From contig JADJCV010000004.1 of assembly GCA_016703025.1 (NCBI GenBank), positions 1,240,001-1,304,000 on the forward strand: a stretch of DNA of 64,000 nucleotides. The letters are read 5' to 3'. Each line of letters opens with the position of its first letter. Position 1 is the first letter of the stretch. This stretch comes from Candidatus Avedoeria danica. Lineage in GTDB: Bacteria; Chloroflexota; Anaerolineae; Epilineales; Epilineaceae. Below the pieces are notes generated by a model. The model saw nothing but the letters and a program-made list of their open reading frames with translations, made no database searches and was not told where the DNA came from. Positions 53,685 to 64,000 of the stretch are shown here, one piece after another. A program made the translations under genes and the position numbers.

Positions 53685-55888
53685 GACGATGCCGGCGTCC
53701 CCGGCGCCCCCGGCGTCCCCCCCGCCCGACTCCGCCGCCGCACCGGCTCGCCGTCGACGGCCTTCGGATAGCGGACGCGGGGGTGGTACATGGCCTTCAG
53801 CGTGGCGACGAAGCTGTCGGCGATCCGTTGGAGGTCGCGCAGCGTCAGGTCGCAGTCGTCCAGCTCGCCGTCGGACAAGCGGCGGTCGACGACGCCGTGG
53901 ACGATCTGCTCGATCTCCTCGTCGGACTGTGGGGCGGCCGCGCGGACGCTGGCCTCGGCGCTGTCCGCCAGCATGACGAGGGCGATCTCGCGGCTCTGCG
54001 GGCGCGGGCCGGGGTAGCGGAACGCGGCGTCGTCGATGCCGTCGATGCCCAGTTCGGCGACGGCTTGGCGATAGAAGTACTCGACCCGTGTCGTGCCGTG
54101 GTGCTGCCGGATGAAGTCGATCACGCTGTCCGGCAGCCCGGCAAGGCGCGCCATCTCCGCGCCGGCGGTGACGTGCTCCACGATGATCCGTGCGCTGGCC
54201 GTCGGCTCGAGGTCGTGGTGCGGGTTCGGCGTGCCCGGCACCTGGTTCTCGACGAAGAAATAGGGCCGCCGGACCTTGCCGATGTCATGGTAGTACGTCC
54301 CGACGCGAACGAGGATCGGGTCGGCGCCGATCAGGTCGGCCGCCCGCTCGGCGAGGTTCGACAGCACCACGGAGTGCTGGTACGTCCCCGGCGCCTCCAT
54401 CTGCAGCCGGCGAAGGAGCGCGTTGTCCGGCCGCGCCAGCTCCAGGAGCTGGAGCGGCGTCGCCAACTGCAAGAGGATGCCGGCGGCGATGACGTTCAGC
54501 GCCGTCAGCGCGCTGGACAGCGTGGCGTTCGCCACCGTCGCCCCGCCAAGCTCGACGATGCCCCGCACGTCGATCGACGCGTCCGGCAGCCGAAACAGGA
54601 TGAGCACGGCCACGTTGGCCGCCAGGACCGCCACGGTGGCCACGAGGAAGGACTTCACCTTCTCGGCCCGGCCGATGCTCACCGCGCCGGCGAGGCTGGC
54701 CACGGCCACGTAGAGCGCCACCTCGAGCGGATCGCCCGTCGCGCCGGTCATGATCGCCACGACCGCCGCCATCAGGATGCCGGACAGCACACCGGTCTCG
54801 ATGCCGGCCACAATCGACAAGGTCATCGCCACCGCCGCCGTCGGAAACGCCAGCGACAGGACCCGCTGGCCGACGAAGAACCGCGCGCCGACGGCGTACG
54901 CCAAGATGACGACGACCGCCACGAGGACGTGGCGCGGCCGAAGCAGCGCCTTCGGCGCAAGCCGCCACAGCGTGCCGGCGGTCGTCGCCACGAGCGTCAG
55001 GATGCCGATGAAGAGCGCCAGCACGTCGAGCCAGTTCGTCGCCTGTCCGACGACGCCGAGCGCCTGCAACACCTCGTAGTCGTTCTCGTCGATGATCTCG
55101 CCCTCGGCCATGATGGCCTGGCCGCGCGCGATCGCGACCTCGACGGGCGCCACCTCCTCGCGCGCCCGCGTGCGCGCCGCCGCGGTGGCCGCCTCGTCCA
55201 GCAGGCTGTTGGGCACGACGAATCGGCCGGCGAGGTCGGCGATCAGCTCGGTGTTCGCTTGGCCGATCTCGCGCTTGACGTTGGCGATCGTGCTGCCGCG
55301 GGCGGCGGAGAGGCTGTCGGCGCGGACAGGCACCCGCAGCGTGGCGTTCACCACCGCCGGTACCTCCGCCCGCACCTCGTCGAACGCGACGTCATCCAGG
55401 CCGAGCAGGGCGTCGCCCAAGTCGGACGGGCCGGCGCCGGGCGCTTGCAGCTCGGGCACCTCCGCCAACGCGAGGAGGGCGGCGGCACGCGTGACATCCG
55501 TTGCGACGCGCAGCGCGGCCACCTGGTCGAGGACGGCCCGGGCACGGCCCACCTGGGCGGCAGTGATGAGCATGTCCTTGGGTTTGTAGACCGGCGCGAC
55601 GGCCGCCTCGGCATCCGCCCGCCTGCGCTCGGTCTGCAGCCGGCTGCTGAAGCGGAGGTCGCGGGACGCGAGGATGGTGCGTGGGCTCGGTCCGCCGGCG
55701 ATCAGGCCCGTGTCGGCCACCGCGAGCGGCAGCGCGAGCACGGCCGTCAAGCCGGTGACGAGCGCAACGCCGAGCGCGAGGACGAAACGGCGCGGTCGGC
55801 GTTTCACCCAGGCGCGGAGCCGCGCCGCCGACTCGGCCAAGCCGGGACGGAACGCGAAATCCGCCGGGGACGGGGCGGTGGGGGGCAT
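53681..55888 (-). CDS. 7TM-HD domain c-di-AMP phosphodiesterase, PgpH-like
   Basis: 735 residues. The N-terminal helix (about 37-60) is followed by a large extracytoplasmic 7TMR-HDED domain, about seven transmembrane helices (285-500), and a cytoplasmic HD domain with GTYYHDIGKVRRPYFF and IRQHHGTT. In studied bacteria this family degrades cyclic di-AMP. A disordered Arg/Gly/Pro tail ends the protein. It is coupled to ybeY downstream and follows yqeY after 33 bp. Confidence 0.9.
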   Translation of the reverse strand: MPPTAPSPADFAFRPGLAESAARLRAWVKRRPRRFVLALGVALVTGLTAVLALPLAVADTGLIAGGPSPRTILASRDLRFSSRLQTERRRADAEAAVAPVYKPKDMLITAAQVGRARAVLDQVAALRVATDVTRAAALLALAEVPELQAPGAGPSDLGDALLGLDDVAFDEVRAEVPAVVNATLRVPVRADSLSAARGSTIANVKREIGQANTELIADLAGRFVVPNSLLDEAATAAARTRAREEVAPVEVAIARGQAIMAEGEIIDENDYEVLQALGVVGQATNWLDVLALFIGILTLVATTAGTLWRLAPKALLRPRHVLVAVVVILAYAVGARFFVGQRVLSLAFPTAAVAMTLSIVAGIETGVLSGILMAAVVAIMTGATGDPLEVALYVAVASLAGAVSIGRAEKVKSFLVATVAVLAANVAVLILFRLPDASIDVRGIVELGGATVANATLSSALTALNVIAAGILLQLATPLQLLELARPDNALLRRLQMEAPGTYQHSVVLSNLAERAADLIGADPILVRVGTYYHDIGKVRRPYFFVENQVPGTPNPHHDLEPTASARIIVEHVTAGAEMARLAGLPDSVIDFIRQHHGTTRVEYFYRQAVAELGIDGIDDAAFRYPGPRPQSREIALVMLADSAEASVRAAAPQSDEEIEQIVHGVVDRRLSDGELDDCDLTLRDLQRIADSFVATLKAMYHPRVRYPKAVDGEPVRRRSRAGGTPGAPGTPASS

Positions 55889-55921
55889 CGTTGGGGGCGC
55901 GTGGGGCGTGCGCCGGCCGGG

Positions 55922-56368
55922 CTAGCCGGCCAACAGCCGCCGTACGATCTCGTTGACCCGGCGGCCGTCGGCGCGGCCCTGCAGCGCCTTCATCAGCGGG
56001 CCCATGAACTTGGCGATGTCGGCGGCCGTCGTCGCACCGGCGGCGGCGATGTGTTCACGGGCGATGGCCTCGATGTCCGCATCGCTCAGCTGGATCGGCA
56101 GGTAGCCCTCGATGATCGCCAGCTCGGCCGACTCAGAGGCCACGAGGTCGCTCCGGCCGCCCTGCTCGAACAGGGCGATGCTGTCGCGGCGCTGCTTGGC
56201 CTGCGCCTGGAGCACGCGCAGCACGCCGCCGTCGTCCAGCGGGCCGCGCGCCTCGATCTCGGCGTTCTTGATCGCGGCGCGGAGCAGCCGCAGCGTGTTG
56301 CGGCGCACCTCGTCGCCGGCACGCATCGCGGTCATGTAGTCGTCGTTCAGGCGCTCGGCAAGGGCCAT
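55922..56368 (-). CDS. YqeY/GatB-like protein
   Basis: 148 residues, the usual size. Helical domain with LAERLNDDYMTAMRAGDEVRRNTLRLLRAAI and IEGYLPIQLSDADIEAI, ending FMGPLMKALQGRADGRRVNEIVRRLL. The family is related to the tRNA-binding tail of GatB and is not well understood. ATG 56368 has GGAG about 9 nt upstream and is preferred over an extension that would enter the 79-bp palindrome. Confidence 0.92.
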   Translation of the reverse strand: MALAERLNDDYMTAMRAGDEVRRNTLRLLRAAIKNAEIEARGPLDDGGVLRVLQAQAKQRRDSIALFEQGGRSDLVASESAELAIIEGYLPIQLSDADIEAIAREHIAAAGATTAADIAKFMGPLMKALQGRADGRRVNEIVRRLLAG

Positions 56369-56401
56369 CTCAATGCACTCCGAAGGCAGTTCGTTGGGCC
56401 A

Positions 56402-56480
56402 CCAGTGCCCCGCCACCGGACACTCCTGGCGTGCCCGGCTGAGTACGGAGGCCGGAGACGCTGCAGTGGCGGGGTCCTAG
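56402..56480 (-). repeat. 79-bp palindromic intergenic element, copy B
   Basis: Reverse-strand copy of the element at 25805-25883 (64 of 79 bases identical, no gaps). Arms are 56402-56418 and 56464-56480. It lies between the M23 peptidase and yqeY genes, and the peptidase stop codon (56477-56479) falls inside its arm. Confidence 0.85.
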
Positions 56481-57661
56481 TAGCATGCGCCGAGGCTGCA
56501 TGGGTTGACGTGCTGGCCGTTGAACATCACCTCGAGGTGCAGATGGGGTCCGGTGCAACGACCGCCGCGGCCGCGCGTGCAGCCGATCGTGCCGATGATC
56601 TGACCGCGCTGAACCTGCTGGCCCTGGCTCACGGCAATGGAGTTCATGTGCGCATACAGCGAGACGTAGCCGTTGCCGTGGTCGATGAACACGGCGTTGC
56701 CCGCCCACGACCACCAGCCGGCCAGCGTCACGGTGCCGCTGTCGATCGCGTAGATCGGCGTGCCGGTGCGGTTCGCGAGATCGGCGGCCCAGTGACCGCG
56801 ATGGTAGCCGTTCGTCATGCGCCCGAAGGCGGCGATGTGGAACGACCCCGTGCCCTGCAACGACCCGGGCGGCGCCGAGGCCCAGCCGGCCGAGGCCGTC
56901 TCGTCCATCTGCGCCTGCTGGAAGTACGACGGAACCTCGATCTCCATCTGGCCGCCCGGCACGACGACGCGGCTGCCGGCGGCCACCGCATCGCCCGCCT
57001 TGAGCGCGTTGCCGTCGAAGGCGAGGATCGCATCCGGGCCCACCTTGTAGGATTCGGCGATCGAATCGATCGTATCGCCCTCTTTGGCCACGTGCACGAC
57101 GCCGTCGAACGGGAGCACCGTCAGCTCGGTGCCGATCGGCACGTTGTGCGGGTCCTTGCGGATCTCGGGGTTGAACAGGAGCAGGCGCACGATGTCGATG
57201 CCGAAGGCGGCGGCGATACCGGAGATCGTCTCGCCGTTCTGAAGGACGTGCGTCTGCGTGGTGTCCCACGGCAGCAAGTTGGGATCGGCCTCGGCGACGA
57301 CGCCGGGGGCCATGAAGCCGAACTCGGATGCCTCGACCCGGGCGGGCGCGCTCGAAGTGGTGACGGTGTCCGGCATGAAGCCCGGCGTGATCCACCACTG
57401 CCGCGCCTCGTCGCTGATGAGGGATGCCCAGCCGACCTCGCCGGCTTCCGCTTGCGGCAAGACCTCGGCGGCGCTTGCCGCCACCTGCGACCACCGGCTG
57501 GAGACGAAGATGCCGGTGGACAGCACGAGGACCGCGAAGTGGGACACCATCCGCCAGCGGGTCGGGGCGTCGATGCGCATGAGCCGCATGCTGGCGCGCC
57601 AGCGGCGGCGAAGCTGATGGGCTGTGTCCTGCGCGCGCGATCGAAGTCGGGTCATCCACAT
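56477..57661 (-). CDS. M23 metallopeptidase with two LysM domains
   Basis: 394 residues. A basic N-terminus and one transmembrane helix (about 38-55) are followed by two LysM domains (THVLQNGETISGIAAAFGI, VHVAKEGDTIDSIAESYKV) and an M23 domain with HWAAD (HxxxD), GTPIYAIDSGTVTLAG and HLHLEV (HxH). M23 enzymes cut peptidoglycan peptide bridges, here perhaps those built by the FemAB-like pair. ATG 57661 has a weak AGG upstream; ATG 57655 is an alternative. The predicted leader is about 264 nt, unusually long. Confidence 0.9.
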   Translation of the reverse strand: MWMTRLRSRAQDTAHQLRRRWRASMRLMRIDAPTRWRMVSHFAVLVLSTGIFVSSRWSQVAASAAEVLPQAEAGEVGWASLISDEARQWWITPGFMPDTVTTSSAPARVEASEFGFMAPGVVAEADPNLLPWDTTQTHVLQNGETISGIAAAFGIDIVRLLLFNPEIRKDPHNVPIGTELTVLPFDGVVHVAKEGDTIDSIAESYKVGPDAILAFDGNALKAGDAVAAGSRVVVPGGQMEIEVPSYFQQAQMDETASAGWASAPPGSLQGTGSFHIAAFGRMTNGYHRGHWAADLANRTGTPIYAIDSGTVTLAGWWSWAGNAVFIDHGNGYVSLYAHMNSIAVSQGQQVQRGQIIGTIGCTRGRGGRCTGPHLHLEVMFNGQHVNPCSLGACY

Positions 57662-57931
57662 ACCTGGCGTACTGCGCTGGCCGGTAGGCACTTCCGCGCG
57701 CCCGTCGCCCGCGGCCGCTTCAGCGGCGGCGCGGCGTCGGCCATCTGGCAGATCCGCAAACAAAGGTCTTCTCGCTGTGCATGCCCAGGGGCGCGCAACC
57801 GGGGAGCGATGACGAGAGCGGCGCGGGCCAAAGGGAGGAACCGGCGCGATCCACAACCGCGGCGCCGGGGCGACCGAAGTCCGGTCGTCCGAGCGGTCGG
57901 AAGCTCGTAGGCAGCGACCCGACCGGGCCGA

Positions 57932-57960
57932 AGGGTATCGGCCCGACACGGGCAAGTCAA
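57932..57960 (-). promoter_or_regulatory. M23 peptidase promoter (TTGACT-17-TACCCT)
   Basis: On the minus strand TTGACT (57955-57960), a 17-bp spacer and TACCCT (57932-57937). Transcription should start near 57925, far from ATG 57661. Confidence 0.6.
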
Positions 57961-57999
57961 GTGAATTGGGGCCGAAATCCGGTGCTTTCACCGCCGCGC

Positions 58000-58039
58000 A
58001 ACCGTCGATCTGGCCGACGGTTTCCTTAACAAACCGTCG
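58000..58039 (-). other. Alternative hairpins after the rho stop
   Basis: Three related arms, in transcript order CGACGGTTT (58039-58031), AAACCGTCG (58023-58015) and CGACGGTT (58007-58000). The middle arm can pair with either neighbour, so two mutually exclusive hairpins are possible. No T-run follows. Confidence 0.7.
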
Positions 58040-58041
58040 CG

Positions 58042-59295
<1,254 letters not shown>

Positions 59296-59391
59296 GCGGC
59301 GGTGCTCCGGTGCGGCGACGCGGGGGCGGTCCCCGTCGCGGTGGTGGGCCGCACCCACGTCGGTGGGCCCGGCTCGATGCGCTCGCTTGGC

Positions 59392-60399
59392 TCAGCGCAT
59401 CGCGCTGTTCGTGCCGTCGTAGTCCACCTGGCTGATGACCATCAGCTTGTCCCAGCGGTGCTGGCTCTCGATCCGCCGAACCGTCCCCGACAGGCTGCGC
59501 ATGACCACGGAGTACGTGGCGGCGCCATGCCCGAAGAGCTGGACGCCCTTCAGCAGCTCGCCGTCCGTGATTCCGGTGGCAGCGAAGAAGACGTTGTCGC
59601 CGGCCACGAGGTCGTCCGTCGTCAGGACGCGGTCAACGTCCATTCCGGCGGCGACGGCGCGCGCCCGTTCCGCGTCGTCGCGCGGGATCATCCGGCCCTG
59701 GATGGCGCCGCCGATGCACTTCAGGGCGCACGCGGCGATGATCCCCTCCGGCGTGCCCCCGACGCCCATGAGCACGTCGACGCCCGTCCCGTCCACCGCC
59801 GCCATGATCGCGCCCGCCACGTCGCCGTCCGTGATGAACCGGATCCGGGCGCCCGTGGCGCGGATCCGGGCGACGAGGTCGGCGTGACGCGGCCGGTCCA
59901 GGACGACGACCGTCAGGTCGTCGAGGTCCTTGCGGTACGCGCGGGCGATGGCGCGCAGGTTCTTTTCCACGGACGCCGTGATGTCGATCGCGCCGGCGGC
60001 TGCGGGGCCGACGGCGATCTTGTCCATATAGACGATCGGACCCGGGTTGTACATCGCGCCCCGCTCGCTCACGGCGACGACGGACAGCGCGTTCGAGCGC
60101 CCCATGGCCAACAGCCGCGTGCCGTCCACCGGGTCGACGGCGACGTCCACCTGCGGTCCGCTGCCCGTGCCGACGGACTCGCCGTTGTAGAGCATCGGCG
60201 CCTCGTCCTTCTCGCCCTCACCGATCACGACGACGCCATCCATCTGAATCGTGCGCAGCAGCAGGCGCATCGCGTCGACGGCGGCCTGGTCGCCGGCCTC
60301 CTTGTCGCCCCGCCCCATGTGCCGCGAGGCGGCAAGGGCGGCCGCCTCGGTCACGCGGACGAGGTCGAGGGCGAGGTTGCGGTCGGGTTCGTTCGACAC
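59392..60399 (-). CDS. glpX: Fructose-1,6-bisphosphatase, class II
   Basis: 335 residues. The GlpX family removes the 1-phosphate from fructose 1,6-bisphosphate in gluconeogenesis. Visible motifs are RNLALDLVRVTEAAALAASR, IGEGEKDEAPM (metal ligands), AVDPVDGTRLLAMG and VGGTPEGIIAACALK. GTG 60399 has GGAG 8 nt upstream and gives the typical N-terminus; GTG 60408 is too close to it. TATACT at 60436-60441 is a likely -10. Confidence 0.94.
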   Translation of the reverse strand: MSNEPDRNLALDLVRVTEAAALAASRHMGRGDKEAGDQAAVDAMRLLLRTIQMDGVVVIGEGEKDEAPMLYNGESVGTGSGPQVDVAVDPVDGTRLLAMGRSNALSVVAVSERGAMYNPGPIVYMDKIAVGPAAAGAIDITASVEKNLRAIARAYRKDLDDLTVVVLDRPRHADLVARIRATGARIRFITDGDVAGAIMAAVDGTGVDVLMGVGGTPEGIIAACALKCIGGAIQGRMIPRDDAERARAVAAGMDVDRVLTTDDLVAGDNVFFAATGITDGELLKGVQLFGHGAATYSVVMRSLSGTVRRIESQHRWDKLMVISQVDYDGTNSAMR

Positions 60400-60435
60400 G
60401 GATGGCACTCCATATCGGGCAGCGGGCGGGGGACG

Positions 60436-60441
60436 AGTATA
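60436..60441 (-). promoter_or_regulatory. glpX promoter -10 (TATACT)
   Basis: TATACT on the minus strand about 37 nt before GTG 60399. The best -35 (TTGCCG) is 19 bp upstream, slightly long. Confidence 0.45.
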
Positions 60442-60583
60442 TCAGGGAGGGTCGGGGGCGCGGCAAGTCGGACGGCGAAGCCGCGCAGGAGGGGACATCG
60501 ATGGCATGGTGTCCGCCGGCCGTCCGGAGGCGAAATCACCGGCGGCGGTCGTCCACACCGAGCATGCCCCTACAGCCATGACC

Positions 60584-61825
60584 TTACAGCCGGCCGCTCA
60601 ACTCCCCCGCCATGTCCGACCCGTTCTTCAACAACCGAGTCGGCACGTTCATCGCCGCCAGCTCGGCCACGATGCCGAGGCTCGAGCCCGCCGCGCCGAA
60701 CGTGCTCGGCTCGACGAGCACGGCCAGCGTGCGCACGCCGCGCATCGCCAGCGTGCGGGCGTTCTCGGTCCAGCGCAGCGTCATCGCGGGCGTGATCACG
60801 ACGACGGTCGTGTGGCGCGTGAACTCGGCGTTCTCGGTGGACAGGACCTGCGAGAGACCGGTTCGGCCCGTCGCGCGCAGCACGGCCAGGCTCGAGAGAA
60901 TCTTGTGGAGCTGCCGCTCGCCGCGGTCCGGGCGGTGGACCACCCGCCGTTGGCCGTACGCCACGAGCCCGACGGACCGGCCGCCGTCCAGGAAGTGGCG
61001 GGCAAGGCTGGCGGCGGCCGAGACGGCGTACTCCTCCGTCGTCGGCGGAAGGAGTTCGTCGCGCAGAACCCAATCGGCCAGGTCCGGACCGTCGGACGGC
61101 ACATCGCCCACGTGGACGTCGCGGTCGAGGTCGAGGACGATCCAGAAATCGGCGATCGGATCGAGCTCGAACTCCTTCGTGAAGAGTTGGTTGCGGCGCG
61201 CCGTCGTGGGCCAATGGATGCGGCTGAGCGCGTCGCCGGGCTGGTAGGCGCGCACGGACCGCACGTTGGTGGTGGCGAACTGGGCGCGGCGCCGGATCAC
61301 CTGGCCGCCGGTCAGGTAGCCGGTCGGGAGGTCGACGGCGTCCAGCGGGACAGTGCGCGGGTAGACGGTGAAGCTCTGCGTGGCGTCCAGGTGCCGCACC
61401 GCCTGGAACAGCCCGAGCGGGTCGCCCCCGATGAGCGTCACCGGGCCGAGCGTGAACTGCCCGCGGCGCACGCACATCGTGCGGACCGTCCAGGTGCGCA
61501 TGACGCCCGGCGGCAGCGTGCTCACGACGCGGCTGGCACGGTGGCCGGGCAGATCGCTCTCGTCCCGCACCTCGATCCAGAGTTTCGGCAGCCAGCCTCG
61601 GTTCGTCAGCCGGAAGACCTCTTCACAGTAGCCGCCGACCTCGGCCCGGCGGGCGCGCGTGGTCCGGCTGATGCCGATCCATCGCACGCTGCCCCACGTG
61701 ATGAACCGCGCCACGCCGACGGCCGCGAGCAGGATGTAGCACACCCGCATGAGCAGCGGGCTGCCGGTCGCGATGCCGATCAGGCCGACGACGAGGCCGA
61801 GGCCGAGCAGCGCATAGCCGAGCAC
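60584..61825 (-). CDS. DUF58 protein, membrane-anchored
   Basis: 413 residues. Two N-terminal helices (about 2-45) are followed by a beta-rich region and the DUF58 block VRAYQPGDALSRIHWPTTARRNQLFTKEF. The VWA core follows with LDLDRDVHV in place of DxSxS, so the metal site is altered. GTG start 10 bp after the moxR stop, with a weak AGG. Unlike the DUF58 protein at 46601, this one is membrane-bound. Confidence 0.86.
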   Translation of the reverse strand: MLGYALLGLGLVVGLIGIATGSPLLMRVCYILLAAVGVARFITWGSVRWIGISRTTRARRAEVGGYCEEVFRLTNRGWLPKLWIEVRDESDLPGHRASRVVSTLPPGVMRTWTVRTMCVRRGQFTLGPVTLIGGDPLGLFQAVRHLDATQSFTVYPRTVPLDAVDLPTGYLTGGQVIRRRAQFATTNVRSVRAYQPGDALSRIHWPTTARRNQLFTKEFELDPIADFWIVLDLDRDVHVGDVPSDGPDLADWVLRDELLPPTTEEYAVSAAASLARHFLDGGRSVGLVAYGQRRVVHRPDRGERQLHKILSSLAVLRATGRTGLSQVLSTENAEFTRHTTVVVITPAMTLRWTENARTLAMRGVRTLAVLVEPSTFGAAGSSLGIVAELAAMNVPTRLLKNGSDMAGELSGRL

Positions 61826-61835
61826 GCAGCGCCGC

Positions 61836-62789
<954 letters not shown>

Positions 62790-62909
62790 TCGTTGCTCCA
62801 TCTCTCTCGTCGGCGGTGGGGGCCGTCGGCGTCTGGGTTGCGTTGTCGCGATGCTGTAACCGGGTTGCGACGAACATCGTTCAGTGGGGGTCCAGCGGTC
62901 GGTCGGGCA

Positions 62910-62915
62910 ACTATA
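62910..62915 (-). promoter_or_regulatory. Possible moxR -10 (TATAGT)
   Basis: TATAGT on the minus strand, about 120 nt before ATG 62789, with no convincing -35. The divergent gap 62790-63079 contains nothing else but the next promoter. Confidence 0.35.
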
Positions 62916-63042
62916 CCATCCGGGATTCGGCGGCGGATGAACGGCTGGTGAGGGGCGGCGGCGCGGGCCGATTGGCACATGGACTACGATGGCGAGACCG
63001 CGCCGAACGATCCGCCGGCCCCCTGTCGCGGGGCGTCGCCCG

Positions 63043-63071
63043 TTGCGGCGGCGCGTCGACGCGCCTACCAT
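63043..63071 (+). promoter_or_regulatory. Promoter (TTGCGG-17-TACCAT), leaderless
   Basis: TTGCGG at 63043-63048, a 17-bp spacer and TACCAT at 63066-63071, 8 nt before ATG 63080. No Shine-Dalgarno sequence. Confidence 0.55.
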
Positions 63072-63079
63072 CTCGCAAG

Positions 63080-64000
63080 ATGCTTCCCCGATCCCCTTCG
63101 TCGATGTCCGGACTCCGCCGAGTGCGTACCCGGCCGAACATCGCCCCCGCGCGTTTCCGACGGGTTGTCGCCGCGCTCACGCTGGCCGGCACGCTGCTGA
63201 CGCTCGCCGTCGTCGGCCCGCGCGCCGTCCACCCCTCAAGCCAAACCCCCGTTGCGGCCGCCGTGGCCCAGTCAGGCGACTTCGCCGACGCCGACGCCGC
63301 CGTGGCCGCCGCCGTCCCGCCCACGATGACCGTTTTCGTCGGCACACCGCACGCCTACGTCTCGCTCGATCACCCGCTGCGGTGCGGGAGCGACACCGTT
63401 CAGAGCGCCGAGTTGCGCGATGCATCCGGCATCAAGGCGCTCGCCGTGGTCGAGTGCTTCTACGGCAGCAGCCTGTTCGTTCACTTCGTCCTCCGCCCCG
63501 ACGGCCGACCGGTCGACCCTGCCGCCGCCGACTTTCCGCGCATCGTCGCCGGCGACACGATCGTCGTGCGGTCAGGCGACACCGTGTTCACGGGTGTGGC
63601 CCCAGTCCTCGACGGTGAGGTCTCGCCGGATGGCGAGCGTGTGTTCGGGCTCTTGACGCCGGGAACTGTAACCTCCCTCGCCGTGATCCGCGGATCGCTC
63701 ACCGGCGTCGATGCGCTCTGGCCGTACGCCGACCGCGAAGACTACTGGTGGGAGCGCTTCCGCAGTGCCACTGAACGCTTCGCGGTCACGGCGGATGCGA
63801 ACGGCACCTGGTCCGTCGACCTTGGCGCAACAGCGACCGCCCTCCGGCCTGGCGACAGCGCGGTCATCGAGCAACGGGACGCGTTCGGCAATCGTTATGT
63901 CATGGGCGTAGCCCCGCCCACGATCATCGTCGGCCGCGTGCTCGGCCGATCTCTCGTCGCAGTCCAGGCGACGAACGGGACCCGGCTGGCTGTAGAGGTC
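63080..64000 (+). CDS. Secreted protein, 3' end outside window
   Basis: An open frame of 307 residues that runs off the window. ATG 63080 and ATG 63104 are in frame; the former is supported by the promoter. A basic region (LRRVRTRPNIAP) precedes a hydrophobic stretch (VVAALTLAGTLLTLAVVG), the shape of a signal peptide. Downstream text is beta-rich (MTVFVGTPHAYVSLDH, VFTGVAPVLDGEVSPDG) and contains Cys in positions that could pair. No family was recognised. Confidence 0.75.
   Translation, partial: MLPRSPSSMSGLRRVRTRPNIAPARFRRVVAALTLAGTLLTLAVVGPRAVHPSSQTPVAAAVAQSGDFADADAAVAAAVPPTMTVFVGTPHAYVSLDHPLRCGSDTVQSAELRDASGIKALAVVECFYGSSLFVHFVLRPDGRPVDPAAADFPRIVAGDTIVVRSGDTVFTGVAPVLDGEVSPDGERVFGLLTPGTVTSLAVIRGSLTGVDALWPYADREDYWWERFRSATERFAVTADANGTWSVDLGATATALRPGDSAVIEQRDAFGNRYVMGVAPPTIIVGRVLGRSLVAVQATNGTRLAVEV

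Larger units (their letters stand above)
57662..58041. other. 380-bp gap between rho and the peptidase gene
   Basis: The gap holds the peptidase promoter (57932-57960) and three interlocking arms next to the rho stop (58000-58039). No further gene was found. Between 57662 and 57925 the predicted leader has GC-rich stems but no riboswitch core I can recognise. Confidence 0.6.

Noticed and set aside
53783..57910. 1375-residue plus-strand open frame
   Set aside because: Antisense to pgpH, yqeY and the M23 gene, which all have clear motifs and start sites. It is low in information content.
57662..57930. c-di-AMP riboswitch in the M23 leader
   Set aside because: Searched by eye for the conserved core and not found. 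Kept only as a finding that needs a covariance search.

Overview
The window is about 64 kb of very GC-rich bacterial chromosome (roughly 70% G+C by eye), densely packed with housekeeping genes. No rRNA, tRNA, CRISPR array or insertion sequence was seen. The best guess is Chloroflexota, near the Anaerolineae/Ardenticatenia. This rests on three things: several secreted proteins with Pro/Thr-rich linkers, two of them ending in a short LxLPxxx tail; a class F sortase; and the overall gene content. It is an inference, not a phylogenetic result.

Layout. 1-7.9 kb (+): end of dcd, a divergent coaX, two secreted proteins with LxLP tails, a TPR membrane protein, greA and lysS. 7.9-15.9 kb: hsp20-lon and gyrB on the minus strand, a divergent ECF sigma factor, and a tandem pair of FemAB-like transferases. 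16.0-24.5 kb (+): a complex I operon nuoAHJKLMN that encodes only membrane subunits. 24.6-26.8 kb (-): a class F sortase with a possible lipobox and a CpaB-like SAF-domain protein. 27-32 kb (+): mfd, then an ECF sigma factor with a translationally linked membrane partner. 32-37 kb: folC, divergent from a lipoprotein followed by two glycosyltransferases. 37-43.6 kb: low-Mr phosphatase, hpf, comF, an XRE regulator, a coiled-coil zinc-ribbon protein, a stand-alone winged helix, a CstB-like metallo-beta-lactamase/rhodanese protein and an SDR epimerase. 43.8-53.1 kb (+): a MoxR/DUF58/VWA cluster headed by a protein resembling a dead peptidase. 53.2-62.8 kb (-): ybeY, pgpH, yqeY, an M23/LysM peptidase, rho, glpX and a second MoxR-DUF58 pair. 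63.1-64.0 kb (+): start of another secreted protein.

Regulation is unusually readable. Sigma-70-type promoters stand out from the GC-rich background. Seven genes have a -10 hexamer only 6-8 nt before their start codon and no Shine-Dalgarno sequence, which predicts leaderless mRNAs. The nuo genes, greA, lysS, hpf and others have clear Shine-Dalgarno sites. greA has a promoter followed by a hairpin plus T-run inside its own 5' leader, an arrangement that suggests attenuation. A 79-bp palindromic intergenic element occurs twice (25.8 and 56.4 kb), about 81% identical, and looks like a dispersed repeat.

No wholly new multi-gene system could be proved. The best leads are the leaderless promoter set, the 79-bp palindrome, the greA leader hairpin, the LxLP tails alongside a lipoprotein-like sortase, and the MoxR/VWA cluster with its degenerate peptidase.
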